DNA from: Actinomycetales bacterium
GTDB lineage: Bacteria > Actinomycetota > Actinomycetes > Actinomycetales > JAHECE01
NCBI GenBank assembly: GCA_029975645.1
Contig: JARKOU010000152.1
Coordinates: forward strand, 1-52,986
Direction: 5' to 3'
DNA length: 52,986 nt
Shown here: piece by piece, positions 1-10,274 of the stretch
Position numbering within the stretch: position 1 is the first letter of the stretch
Layout: every line of letters begins with the position of its first letter
Position numbers and translations under genes: made by a program
The notes under the pieces: model-generated
Seen by the model: the letters and a program-made list of their open reading frames with translations, nothing else
Told to the model about the DNA's origin: nothing
Databases searched by the model: none

Positions 1-971
1 TCGGGCTGTGGTTGGGGGCGGTCCTGGGGGGTTCTGGCACCGGGGCGTGTACCGCCACGGTCCGGTGCGACGAGCGGCGCCCAGGCGATGCGAGCGGTCG
101 CACCCTCGCCGCCTTCGAGCCCGCTGGCGGGCGGAGGCGCCGTCCCTGTCCCACCGGGGAGTGCACCTGCGGCCCCCGGCAGCGGCTCCTCGCCGAGTCC
201 GACGACGGCGGCCGTCGCCAGGGTGATGAGGGCGACCGGGAGGAAGAGCGGCGCTGCCAGGACTGCGATCCCGACGGCGCCGAGCAGGCTGCCCAGGGCG
301 CGGGGCTCGAACCGGGGAGCGGTGTACTCGGCACCCGCGGCGGCCGCCGATCGCCCGGCACGCCGGCTCTCACGGCTCGCCCCGAGCGCCAGGACCGCGA
401 GCGCGACGGCGGCGGCCCCGGCCACGAGCCACAGCGGGGGCCAGAGCGCCCCTACGAGCGCCGCGAGCACGAGCAACGCGTAGGTCGCCCCGAAGAGCGC
501 GAACACCTGCTTGCGTCCGCCCAGGCGCACAGCCGCCCACATGAGCCAGCGTCGGACGGGCCCCGAACCGGAGAGCTCGAGCGCGCGGCGGAACACTCCG
601 TCGGCCTCGCGTCGTTGCGACCGGCTGAAGGGCGCCGGCAACCCGGGTTGCGCCGCGGCGTAGCACAACTGGTCGTGGAGGATGGCCGGGAGGGTCTGGC
701 GGCCGTAACTCGCGATGACGCCCCAGAGGAACCGCGGCACCGTCGCGAGGTCCGTGAGCATCCCGCTCGGCGCCACGTACTCCACGTCACGGGGATCCCA
801 GAAGGGGCCGACGCCGTCCGCTCCGCTCGCCGGCGCGGTGGTGAAGCCGAATTCGGCGAGCACCACGAAGTCCGTCTCGCCCGGCTTGGTCTCGGGCAGT
901 TGCTGGATGTCGACGGTGCTGATCTTGCGCCAGCGGTTCGAGTCGCCGCTGATCGGTCCCACAAAGCCCAC
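1..971 (-). CDS. DUF1353 family membrane protein (3' end beyond window)
   Basis: Reading leftwards from GTG at 971-969, the frame stays open to the window edge (at least 323 codons). The first ~150 residues carry the DUF1353 pattern: GFVGPISGD start, the LTDLATVPRFLW motif and a HDQLCYA histidine motif. After them come two hydrophobic stretches (about residues 175-210 and 250-275) and a Pro/Ala/Gly-rich tail, so a membrane-attached version of the domain is likely. The start was chosen because AGGGGGGAG lies 6 nt upstream; an in-frame GTG at 992 has no ribosome site. DUF1353 occurs in phage-like and bacterial proteins of unknown activity. The stop codon of the sortase-like gene upstream lies about 35 bp before this start, so the two may be co-transcribed. 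Confidence 0.7.
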   Translation of the reverse strand, partial: MGFVGPISGDSNRWRKISTVDIQQLPETKPGETDFVVLAEFGFTTAPASGADGVGPFWDPRDVEYVAPSGMLTDLATVPRFLWGVIASYGRQTLPAILHDQLCYAAAQPGLPAPFSRSQRREADGVFRRALELSGSGPVRRWLMWAAVRLGGRKQVFALFGATYALLVLAALVGALWPPLWLVAGAAAVALAVLALGASRESRRAGRSAAAAGAEYTAPRFEPRALGSLLGAVGIAVLAAPLFLPVALITLATAAVVGLGEEPLPGAAGALPGGTGTAPPPASGLEGGEGATARIAWAPLVAPDRGGTRPGARTPQDRPQPQP

Positions 972-1006
972 GGAGCGCTCCCCCCTGCGCACCGTCCAAC
1001 CGCGGC

Positions 1007-1924
1007 CTAGGCCGGATCGAACGGAAGTACGGAACCCGGCTCGATCGAGGACTCGACCAGTTTCAGCCTCGTCACCAGGCGCTGGGCCAGTTGGTTCGGC
1101 GGCCAGCAGATGTAGGTGGTGAGCTGGAAGAAGTCGTTGCTCGGGCTCTCGCGGTAGATGAAGGTGTCGATGTTGGCGTCGGCGTCCACGACCGAGTAGG
1201 CGGCGTCGCCACCATCCGGGTTGACCACCTCGTAGACGTACCGGTTCACCGCACCGGGCGTCTCGTTGGGCGTCCAGATCGTGATCCGGTCGCCGATCTC
1301 GAGGACGCCGCTGGCACCCGCCACGTTCTGGTCGAAGACCTGGCCGTTCAGCTCGACCGAGCCGTCGATGGTCATGACGTTGTGGATGCCGATCACCAGG
1401 GAGTTCGGGTCGGTGATGTTGTCGATCACCGCGCCGAGTCGCAGGAGCCGGTCCCCGTCCCGCGGATCCCCCATCGCGGTGAGCCGCAGAACGGTGCTCT
1501 TCCCCGGGTAGGGGCCGTCGTAGTTCCCTTGAAAGAATGCGTTGTAGGCGGCGTCAGCGGCCTGCGCCGATGCCGAACTGCGGTCCCCTAGATAATCGAT
1601 CTGGAGTGCGCCCACAAAGTCGCCGTGGGCGAACGCGCCGGGGTCGAGCGGCGGCGGCGTTCCACCGATGGCTTCTGCCACGTCCGCGGTGGCCGTGGGA
1701 GCGGGAGCAGGTACCGAGGCACTGCTGGACGAGGGCTCCGGCTCCGGCGAGCCGCTACAACCGGAGATGCCGAGGGTCGCCGCGAGCAGGACAGCGGTCA
1801 GGGTAGCCGCCCGGCCACCGGCCTTCCGTGGTCCTCGGGTGAGCGAGTGGCGCATACCAGCGCTCATGCCGAGCGCACTCGTGACGTCAGCACCGTCCGC
1901 CGATGCGGGGGTGTTCCCGTCCAT
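1007..1924 (-). CDS. Lipoprotein with sortase-like domain
   Basis: A predicted 305-residue exported protein. Residues 35-55 form a signal peptide ending in a lipobox, ISGC, with Cys56 as the lipidation site. A Ser/Pro/Ala-rich linker follows. The C-terminal half looks like a sortase: a GIHN histidine (His181), the GVLEIGDRITIW strand, a YICWP cysteine (Cys273) and an arginine in QRLV (Arg282). These match the His-Cys-Arg triad order of class E/F sortases. Start ATG 1924 has GAAGGG upstream; an in-frame start at 2089 exists but would run through the hairpin at 2019-2056. Sortases are normally anchored by a transmembrane helix, so a lipid anchor is unusual. Whether it is a transpeptidase or a degenerate relative is not known. 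Confidence 0.72.
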   Translation of the reverse strand: MDGNTPASADGADVTSALGMSAGMRHSLTRGPRKAGGRAATLTAVLLAATLGISGCSGSPEPEPSSSSASVPAPAPTATADVAEAIGGTPPPLDPGAFAHGDFVGALQIDYLGDRSSASAQAADAAYNAFFQGNYDGPYPGKSTVLRLTAMGDPRDGDRLLRLGAVIDNITDPNSLVIGIHNVMTIDGSVELNGQVFDQNVAGASGVLEIGDRITIWTPNETPGAVNRYVYEVVNPDGGDAAYSVVDADANIDTFIYRESPSNDFFQLTTYICWPPNQLAQRLVTRLKLVESSIEPGSVLPFDPA

Positions 1925-2018
1925 CGATCTGCCCTTCTGCCAATCCGTAAGCGTGCCAGGTGGTTGGCCGGCACCGCGCCGGCCCAGTGGAACATACGCG
2001 CCGGTCCCGCGCAAAGCG

Positions 2019-2056
2019 CCGAAGGGGCCCGCCACAGTCGTGGCGAGCCCCTTCGG
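2019..2056 (-). terminator. Strong hairpin, probable terminator of the small secreted-protein gene
   Basis: Two 17-nt arms (2019-2035 and 2040-2056) are complementary except at one position and enclose a 4-nt loop, AGTC. The hairpin lies about 70 bp after the stop of the minus-strand gene ending at 2125 and before the next minus-strand start at 1924. There is no U-tract, which is common for actinobacterial terminators. Confidence 0.6.
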
Positions 2057-2124
2057 GTGATGTCGCGAGCGATCCTGAGCGAGCCGCATCGCCGTGAGGC
2101 GATGATCGGCGCCCTATGCCCCCG

Positions 2125-2367
2125 TCAGAGGGTGTGCAGCGTCCGGGTCACCGTGGTTGTGGTGGGCGGCGGCGGGGTGTGCTTCACCGGCGGGCGGTGG
2201 TCACCGTGGTCAGGGCACGGCGGCGCGTACTTCGGGTGCTCGACGTGCTGGTAGCCGTCGCGGGGCTGCTGGTAGTCGTCACCCGACGTACCCGCGAAGG
2301 CGGAGGCGGGCAGGACAACGAGCGATGCCGTCGCCAGGACCGTGAGTGCGGTACGCCTGATCTTCAT
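2125..2367 (-). CDS. Small secreted protein, function unknown
   Basis: An 80-residue protein starting MKIRRTALTV, with a clear signal peptide (positive N-terminus, hydrophobic core, AFA-G cleavage near residue 25). The mature part is short, hydrophilic, rich in His, Pro, Tyr and Thr, and has a PPPPTTTT run near the end. No cysteines are present. It is followed by a strong hairpin, so it is probably a separate transcript. I do not recognise the family. The signal peptide and plausible codon use make it a real gene rather than a chance frame. Confidence 0.6.
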   Translation of the reverse strand: MKIRRTALTVLATASLVVLPASAFAGTSGDDYQQPRDGYQHVEHPKYAPPCPDHGDHRPPVKHTPPPPTTTTVTRTLHTL

Positions 2368-2426
2368 GGTGATCTCTCATTCCCTAGGTCAGGGGGCCTT
2401 GCCCGTCACACGCTAGCGCAATCGCG

Positions 2427-4229
2427 TCAGCACGGCGAATCGTTCACCGTTAATTCTGGGTTGCGCGCACCGGGCGTCACGCGGAGGACGGCGGGTGCGT
2501 CCTGACCCGGCCCCGTCTCGACGTCGAACTCCAACGAGTGGGACTCTCCCGGGGCCAGCGTGACCGAGGTGACCGCGACATCCAGACCCTCGTGGCCGTA
2601 GAGGCCCACCTCGTCGGTCGCCGCGCCGTCACGTCGAGCCTCTGTGATCCTCCCGCCCGTCGGGCTGTAGACCATGAGATTCGTCTGGACGCTCCCCGGG
2701 GGAAGCCACCCACCGCCGGAGATGTAGGGCGGGAAGTCCGCGACTTCGGGTGGCGCGGTGGACGCGATGTCCACCGTGACTGTCAGGAGGCGCGTGCCGT
2801 CGGCACGGCACTCCTGTTGCGCCACGTCCACCGAGTAGTCGAGGTAGTAGCTCATCTTCGTGGCACTGCCGTCGTTGAGGTACACCCCCACCACGGGGGC
2901 CCCGTCGATGTCTCCGCGGAGTTCGCCGCTGAGTACGGTGCCGGTGATCAGTTGCTCTTCCCGGGGGTCGGCAGACCACACCATGAGCCGACCCTGGTTC
3001 GCCGAGGCGGCCAGTGCGTCGATGGTCGCGCTGACGTCGTGGCCACCCGAGATGAACTTGTCGAACGCCGCGGAAGCTGCGTCAGCGAAGAAGGCGTCCT
3101 GCTCATCGGTGTCCTCGATCTGGACGTAGATGTCGTTGAGGAGCACGCGGGCGGCGTTCTCGCCATTGAGTTCCTGACCGGACTCCATGGTCACCGGTCC
3201 TATCGCCCCGAGCAGGTTCTGGAGGGTGATCGGATCGACCGAGACGACGCCGTCCACCTGCTCCCCGTTTCGCGTCACGGCCCACATCTCCCGGGCGAGT
3301 TCCGCCGACCGAGGGAAGTCTGGGGTGAGATTGACGTTGGCACCGAAGGTGGCGAGGCGGTCGGTGAAGAGCGCCTCCTCCTCCTCCGTGAGCGGCAGCA
3401 CCGGCTCGGCGGTCGACGGCGCGGAGTTGCGCTCACCGAGCGTGATCTGACCGTCGCTCACCGTGATCGGCAGCCACGCGCCGGGGATCCCTCCGGTCGT
3501 ACGGATCTCCGCGTTGTTCTGGGCGAGCAGGATGTAGGTGCGCTGCCCATAGGCCCCGAGCATCGACGGCAGCAACTGGGCCGCGCGAGATGCTGTCGCC
3601 GTCGTCATCGCCAAGTCGTCCACCATGGTCTGGAGCTTGGTCACCGGGTCCTGGACGACGGCGTTCAGCCGCTCCACCTCGATCGCGTCCATCTCCCCTT
3701 TGGCTGCCTGGACGGCGTCGTCGGCCGTCACGACGAGGGGCGCGACATCGATGAAGGGTCGCAGGTCGATCCGGCCGCCCTCGGGGACCAGGACGGCGGG
3801 GTCGAGCACGTCAGTGGCAGCGGTCAGTGCCGGGAGCGCGTCGACGGCGAGGCTATCGACCACCTCCGCGGACGTCTGGACCGCGCTGATGGTGGGCCCG
3901 ACGAACGGGAGACGCGAGATCAGCCACCAGTGCCAGCCGTGGGTGTCCTGGTACGCGGCCGCGGTGTCCGCCTGCAGGCTCGGCAGAGTCTGCGCCACAC
4001 CGGCCTCGTCGCCTGCAATGACCTGCTGCTTGAGCGTGCCGACCTGGTCCGACGCCGAGCGCAGGGTCGCCTGTGCGCGAAGTGCGTCCATTCCCACCAT
4101 CACGGCGGCCACCACCAGCACCAGAACCACCACGCCGACGGCGGCGAAGGTCCAGCCGATGATGCGGCGCGTCCGGCGCCGCCTCTGGCGGCGATCGGGG
4201 GCGGGCACGGCGGTCTGGGTGTCGCTCAC
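2427..4229 (-). CDS. DUF4012 domain membrane protein
   Basis: About 600 residues. A short Arg-rich cytoplasmic tail (residues 10-22) is followed by one transmembrane helix (about 23-46) and a long extracytoplasmic domain. The DUF4012 signature YILLAQNNAEIRTTGG is near residues 232-247. DUF4012 proteins are common in actinobacterial polysaccharide loci, but their biochemical role is undefined; a part in glycopolymer assembly outside the membrane is inferred from the context. The start is uncertain: GTG 4229 gives a typical N-terminus, and GTG 4268 would add 13 residues. The gene lies 80 bp after the nucleotide-sugar operon on the same strand. Confidence 0.8.
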   Translation of the reverse strand: MSDTQTAVPAPDRRQRRRRTRRIIGWTFAAVGVVVLVLVVAAVMVGMDALRAQATLRSASDQVGTLKQQVIAGDEAGVAQTLPSLQADTAAAYQDTHGWHWWLISRLPFVGPTISAVQTSAEVVDSLAVDALPALTAATDVLDPAVLVPEGGRIDLRPFIDVAPLVVTADDAVQAAKGEMDAIEVERLNAVVQDPVTKLQTMVDDLAMTTATASRAAQLLPSMLGAYGQRTYILLAQNNAEIRTTGGIPGAWLPITVSDGQITLGERNSAPSTAEPVLPLTEEEEALFTDRLATFGANVNLTPDFPRSAELAREMWAVTRNGEQVDGVVSVDPITLQNLLGAIGPVTMESGQELNGENAARVLLNDIYVQIEDTDEQDAFFADAASAAFDKFISGGHDVSATIDALAASANQGRLMVWSADPREEQLITGTVLSGELRGDIDGAPVVGVYLNDGSATKMSYYLDYSVDVAQQECRADGTRLLTVTVDIASTAPPEVADFPPYISGGGWLPPGSVQTNLMVYSPTGGRITEARRDGAATDEVGLYGHEGLDVAVTSVTLAPGESHSLEFDVETGPGQDAPAVLRVTPGARNPELTVNDSPC

Positions 4230-4310
4230 CGCGTCATGGTAGGTGACGGCCCTGACGGCCCGGCGCACGCACGCCCGGCCCCGCGCACGCCCCTCGCTAT
4301 CCAGCCCGGG

Positions 4311-5237
4311 TCACCCCGCGGCGCCCACCTCCGCGAGGAACACCTCGTAGTCGCGGATGTAGTCGTCCGCGTCGTACGGGAGAGAGGCGAAGACGGCCAG
4401 GACCGCGTCCGGCGAGTAGTCGTACTGCGCGCCCCAGGTCATCGCGGGCAGGTACAGGCCGACGTCGGGGCGGTCCAGCACGTACGTCTGGCGGCGGGCG
4501 CCGTCGTCCACCGTGCACGTCACCGAGCCGGCCAGGCAGACGAGCACCTGCTCGCAGCGGCGGTGCGCGTGCTGGCCCCGCACGTCGCGCGAGGGCACCT
4601 GGAACACCGTGAAGAAGCGTGCGGGGACGAAGGGGAGGTCCTGCGCGAGTTCGAGGGCCACCAGGCTGCCGCGCAGGTCGTCCGCCCGGCGCAAGGGCAC
4701 CAGGCGCGGGTCCGACGGCGCGGCGTCGGCGCGGGCGAGCGTGCGGGTGGCGACGGCGCCGGGCCGGCCCTCGTCGTCCACGTACCCGACGATCCGCGCG
4801 GGGTTGCCCAGCACGATCGCTCCTGCGGGCACGTCCTTCGTGACCACAGCGCCGGCCCCCACCATGGCGCGCCGCCCGATCGTCCGTCCGGGGAGGACGA
4901 CGGCGCCGCCCCCGATCGAGGCGCCCTCGCCCACACGCGTGACGGCGTAGGCGTCCGGGTGCTGCTTGCTCCGGGGGAACGGGTCGTTGGTGAATGTCAC
5001 GTTTGGCCCGACGAACACGTCGTCCGCGAGCCGGATCCCGTCCCACAGCTGGACGCCGGACTTCACCGTCACGCGGTCGCCGATCACCACGTCGTTCTCG
5101 ATGAACACGTGGTCGCAGATGTTGGCGTCCCGGCCTATCCTCGCCCCGGGGAGCACGTGCGCGAAGGCCCAGATCCGGGAGCCGTCACCCACGTCGGTGG
5201 CCTCGCAGATCCCCTGTGGGTGCACGTGGACCGTCAC
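4311..5237 (-). CDS. fdtD: Bifunctional sugar acyltransferase / dTDP-hexulose 3,4-ketoisomerase (WxcM/FdtD type)
   Basis: 308 residues with two fused domains. Residues 1-155 are a left-handed beta-helix acyltransferase of hexapeptide repeats with the late motif GAGAVVTKDVPAGAIVLGNP. Residues ~178-305 are a cupin sugar isomerase with RGQHAHR (His223, His225), the usual active-site pair, and the YIRDYEVF ending. Known fusions of this kind (WxcM, FdtD) convert dTDP-4-keto-6-deoxyglucose to the 3-keto isomer and N-acylate the 3-amino sugar made from it. The aminotransferase that would act between these steps is two genes upstream. Start GTG 5237 overlaps the preceding TGA by 3-4 bases, implying translational coupling. 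Whether the product is the gluco or galacto epimer cannot be read from the sequence. Confidence 0.88.
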   Translation of the reverse strand: MTVHVHPQGICEATDVGDGSRIWAFAHVLPGARIGRDANICDHVFIENDVVIGDRVTVKSGVQLWDGIRLADDVFVGPNVTFTNDPFPRSKQHPDAYAVTRVGEGASIGGGAVVLPGRTIGRRAMVGAGAVVTKDVPAGAIVLGNPARIVGYVDDEGRPGAVATRTLARADAAPSDPRLVPLRRADDLRGSLVALELAQDLPFVPARFFTVFQVPSRDVRGQHAHRRCEQVLVCLAGSVTCTVDDGARRQTYVLDRPDVGLYLPAMTWGAQYDYSPDAVLAVFASLPYDADDYIRDYEVFLAEVGAAG

Positions 5238-6253
5238 GGCGTCCCGCCCTCGTGCGGCGGCCCGGACGCCGCCCCGAACACCTCGGCGCCCGCGACGATC
5301 GCGTTGGGACGGCCCTTGCTGTTCTCGTAGATGCGCCACACGTACGAACCCACGATCCCCAGGGCGAAGAGGATCACAAACGTCGCCAGCAGGAGCACGA
5401 GCATGAGCGGCGTGTACCCCGAGGCGGTGACGTTGCCCGTGGCCCAGGCCACGAACACCACGATCCCCACGAGGGTGGTGAACACGGTCCCGAACGCCCC
5501 GATCCCGGTGAGCAGGCGCACCGGGAGGTCGGTGAACGAGTACACGCTGTCGCTGAGGTAGCGCGCCTTGCGACGAAAGGTCCACCCGCTCGACCCTGAA
5601 GCGCGCTGCAGGCGCGTGTAGGGGATCTCCACCCTCCGGAAGCCGACCCAGTACAGCAGGCCCACCAGACTCGAATGGGATTCGCGCAGGTCGCCGAGCC
5701 GTTCCGCCACGCGCCGCGTCACGGCGAAGACGTCGACGCCGCCCGGCGGGATCTCTCGGATCACCCACCGCCGGTACATGCTCCAGTAGGTGCGCGAGAG
5801 GCCGCTCGAGAGCGCGGGGTCGCTCCGCCCGATCCGCCGGCCGACCGCCACCTCGGCGACGCCGGAGCCGAGCGCGGCGAAGAAGTCGCGCATCAACTCG
5901 GGCGGCTCCTGCAGGTCCGCCGCCATGACGCCCACGTAGTCGCCGCGGGCCGCGGCCATGCCCGTGCGGATGGCCGCAAAGGAGCCGAAGTTCCGGGAGT
6001 GGGCGATCAATTGCGCCGGCAGGTCCCCGCCGGCGAGCCGCTCGCGCAGCACCTCATGGGAGTCGTCGGGCGAGCCATCCACCACGAAGACCGCCTCGAG
6101 CGGGCCGTCGAGGTCACCGGCGAGGGCGGCGAGGCGGTCGAGGAGCGCGGGGAGGGTGTCCTGGTTGCGGTACACCGGCACCACCACGGAGTAGCGCACC
6201 GGACGCGCGACGTCCTCGACACGCCCCACGTCGTCAGTACGCGGCGAGGGCAC
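5234..6253 (-). CDS. Membrane-bound GT2 glycosyltransferase, polyprenyl-phosphate type (DPM1/GtrB-like)
   Basis: 339 residues. The N-terminal GT2 domain (about 20-230) has SVVVPVYRNQDTLPALL, VVDGSPDD and MAADLQEPPELM motifs. Two transmembrane helices (about 245-275 and 283-310) follow. This is the layout of enzymes that move a sugar from a nucleotide donor to undecaprenyl phosphate. The gene sits between the aminotransferase (20-bp overlap) and the acyltransferase/ketoisomerase (4-bp overlap). The donor is therefore probably the dTDP-3-acylamino sugar, but this is inference from position only. Start GTG 6253. Confidence 0.85.
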   Translation of the reverse strand: MPSPRTDDVGRVEDVARPVRYSVVVPVYRNQDTLPALLDRLAALAGDLDGPLEAVFVVDGSPDDSHEVLRERLAGGDLPAQLIAHSRNFGSFAAIRTGMAAARGDYVGVMAADLQEPPELMRDFFAALGSGVAEVAVGRRIGRSDPALSSGLSRTYWSMYRRWVIREIPPGGVDVFAVTRRVAERLGDLRESHSSLVGLLYWVGFRRVEIPYTRLQRASGSSGWTFRRKARYLSDSVYSFTDLPVRLLTGIGAFGTVFTTLVGIVVFVAWATGNVTASGYTPLMLVLLLATFVILFALGIVGSYVWRIYENSKGRPNAIVAGAEVFGAASGPPHEGGTP

Positions 6254-7397
6254 GGCACACCCGCTCGATCTCGGCGTCGGTGAGTTCGGGGAAGCACGGC
6301 AAGGACAGCACGCGTCCGACGAGCGACTCGGTGACGGGCAGGCTCACCGGGCTCCTCCCTTCCGTCAGGAACGCGGGCTGGTGGTGGTCGGGCACCGGAT
6401 AGTGCACCTCGGACATGATCCCCCAGGTGCGCAGGTGGGCGGCCAGGCGCGCGGCGTCGTCGGCCTCCACCACGGCGAGGTGGGCGGCGTGCTCCGGGCC
6501 GACGGCGTCGAGCACGCGCACACTCGCGGGCGCGGCCGCGGCGTACCGGGCGATCACCTCGCGCCGGCGCGCGTTCCCGGCCGCCACCAGGGGCATCCGG
6601 TACCGGAGCACCGCCGCCTGGATCTCGTCCAGGCGGGAGTTGCGACCGCCGTCGTCCACGATGCGGTACTTCTCGCCCCAGCCGTACTGCCGCAGGCGCG
6701 TCACGCGGGCGGCGACGTCGGCACGGTCCGTCGTGACGGCGCCGCCGTCGCCCAGCGCCCCGAGGTTCTTGGTGGGGGAGAAGGAGAAGGCCGCGGCGTC
6801 ACCGAGGCTGCCCGCGTGCACTCCCCCGCGCGCTCCCCCACGAACCGCGCCGAACGCCTGCGCACAGTCCTCGATGACCGCCGCGCCCCAGGGCTCGACG
6901 ACGGCGCGCACGGCTGCGACGTCGGCCAGGCGGCCGTAGAGGTGGGTGACCACGACGGCGCACACCTCAGCGTCGAGCACACCGGCCAGGTGCGCGGGGT
7001 CCAGGAGGTGGGTGCCGGGGTCGACGTCGCAGTACCGCACGCGCAGACCGGCGCGCCGCGCCGCGACGCTCGCGTACCCGCCCGCGTTCGCGACGGTCAC
7101 CACCACGTCCCGACCGTCGGTGCGCACCGCCCGAAGGGCCAGTTCGAGCGCGTCGGTTCCGCTCGCGACGCCGACGGCGTGCGCCACCCCCACGCACGCG
7201 GCGAGGTCGCGCTCGAACGCCGCGTGCTCCGGGCCGTGCACCAGCCGGCCGCGGGCGAGGACGGCGTCGATGGCCCGGTGCAGGTCTTCCCGCTGCAGCG
7301 CGAGCGCGCGGGCGAGGTCGTTGATCGGCACCACAGGTCCCTGCTGCGGCGCGCTCTCGCGTGCGTTCGCATGACCCCCGGTGACCGGCACGGACAC
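6234..7397 (-). CDS. fdtB: DegT/DnrJ/EryC1 PLP-dependent sugar 3-aminotransferase (FdtB/QdtB type)
   Basis: 387 residues, the usual size for the family. GTDALELALRA near residue 80 contacts the cofactor, IEDCAQAFGA provides the pyridine-binding Asp177, and SFSPTKNLGALGDGGA carries the Schiff-base Lys210. Family members in this gene context transaminate the 3-keto sugar made by FdtA/QdtA. The neighbouring ketoisomerase fusion is why a 3-amino product, rather than a 4-amino one, is proposed. Start GTG 7397, 33 bp after rmlB and on the same strand. Confidence 0.85.
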   Translation of the reverse strand: MSVPVTGGHANARESAPQQGPVVPINDLARALALQREDLHRAIDAVLARGRLVHGPEHAAFERDLAACVGVAHAVGVASGTDALELALRAVRTDGRDVVVTVANAGGYASVAARRAGLRVRYCDVDPGTHLLDPAHLAGVLDAEVCAVVVTHLYGRLADVAAVRAVVEPWGAAVIEDCAQAFGAVRGGARGGVHAGSLGDAAAFSFSPTKNLGALGDGGAVTTDRADVAARVTRLRQYGWGEKYRIVDDGGRNSRLDEIQAAVLRYRMPLVAAGNARRREVIARYAAAAPASVRVLDAVGPEHAAHLAVVEADDAARLAAHLRTWGIMSEVHYPVPDHHQPAFLTEGRSPVSLPVTESLVGRVLSLPCFPELTDAEIERVCRALAAY

Positions 7398-7430
7398 GAA
7401 CCTAGCCGCGCCCGGCCAGTTCGGCCCGCG

Positions 7431-9311
<1,881 letters not shown>

Positions 9312-9325
9312 TCATCACATTCTGC

Positions 9326-10174
9326 CTAAGCACCCAGGACCGCTGGTCCCGCCAATGCCCAGCGCTGATCCCACGGACCGATGGGCGCTACACCGATCGC
9401 GTCCAGCTGGTCGTGCGCGAGCACGGACCAGGCCGGGCGCGGCGCCGGCCGCACGAACGCCTCCGACGTGGTCGGCTGCACCTTCTGCGGGTCGTGCCCC
9501 GCCGTCGCCACCACGGCGCGGGCGAAGTCGAACCACGAGCACTGCCCGCGCGACGTCGCGTGGTACGTGCCCGACGGCGCCCCCGCCTCCACCAGCCGAC
9601 GCGCGAGGTCCGCGACGTCGCGGGTCCACGTGGGCTGTCCCACCTGGTCGTCCACCACGGTCAGTGAATCCCGCTCCGCCGCCAGGCGCGCGATGGTCTT
9701 CGGGAAGTTCCCGCCGTGTGCGCCGTACAGCCAGGCGGTGCGCAGGAGCAGGTAGTCGGACGTCTCCGCGCGCACTGCCCACTCCCCCGCGGCCTTGGTG
9801 CGGCCGTAGGCGGACCGGGGTGCCATCGGGGCGTCCGCGGCGTAGGGCGCGCTCGCCGCGCCATCGAACACGTAGTCGGTGGAGATGTGCACCAGCCGGG
9901 CGCCGGCCTCGCGCGTGGCACGTGCCAGCAGCTGCGGTCCGACAGCGTTGACCGCGAACGCCCGCCCCTCGTTTGTCTCGGCGGCGTCGACGGCGGTCCA
10001 GGCCGCGCAGTTGAGCACGACGTCGACGTCCCGCACCTCGCGGGCCACCGAGGCCGAGTCGGTGATGTCGAGGTCAGGGAGGTCGAGGCCCCGCACCTCA
10101 TGGCCGCTCGCCCTCAGGACGTCGAGGGCGTCGGTCGCCAGCATCCCGGAGGAGCCTGTCACCAGCCAGCGCAC
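9326..10174 (-). CDS. rmlD: dTDP-4-dehydrorhamnose reductase
   Basis: 282 residues. The frame is open further upstream, but GTG 10174 has the ribosome site GAGAGGGGA 5 nt before it and starts the protein directly at the Rossmann strand RWLVTGSSGMLATD. Catalytic residues are in STDYVFDG (residues 98-105) and YGRTK (Tyr123, Lys127). It performs the last step to dTDP-L-rhamnose with NAD(P)H. It heads the minus-strand nucleotide-sugar operon and is divergent from rmlC. Confidence 0.93.
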   Translation of the reverse strand: MRWLVTGSSGMLATDALDVLRASGHEVRGLDLPDLDITDSASVAREVRDVDVVLNCAAWTAVDAAETNEGRAFAVNAVGPQLLARATREAGARLVHISTDYVFDGAASAPYAADAPMAPRSAYGRTKAAGEWAVRAETSDYLLLRTAWLYGAHGGNFPKTIARLAAERDSLTVVDDQVGQPTWTRDVADLARRLVEAGAPSGTYHATSRGQCSWFDFARAVVATAGHDPQKVQPTTSEAFVRPAPRPAWSVLAHDQLDAIGVAPIGPWDQRWALAGPAVLGA

Positions 10175-10274
10175 GTGGTCCCCTCTCGGCAGGCGCGTGG
10201 TCGAGGCCAGGTTAGCGGGGCAATACACTCTTCCCGAAATCTGCGGAATAGGCTCGAACGAGGGGTAGCGCCGT
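10175..10274. promoter_or_regulatory. Divergent rmlD/rmlC intergenic region
   Basis: This 100-bp gap holds the start regions of both transcripts. On minus, TAACCT is a possible -10 for rmlD. On plus, AATAGGCT upstream of the GAGGGG ribosome site of rmlC is a possible -10. Neither has a convincing -35, so only the presence of divergent promoters is proposed. Confidence 0.35.

Noticed and set aside
2538-5330. Plus-strand open frame of 930 codons
   Set aside because: It lies antisense to the DUF4012 and acyltransferase/ketoisomerase genes, is rich in His, Arg and Gly, and has no family features. Long antisense frames are expected at this G+C.
4311-5768. Longer N-terminus for the acyltransferase/ketoisomerase
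   Set aside because: The extra ~177 residues are Arg/Gly-rich and overlap the GT2 in another frame; GTG 5237 with its GTGA overlap gives the natural start.
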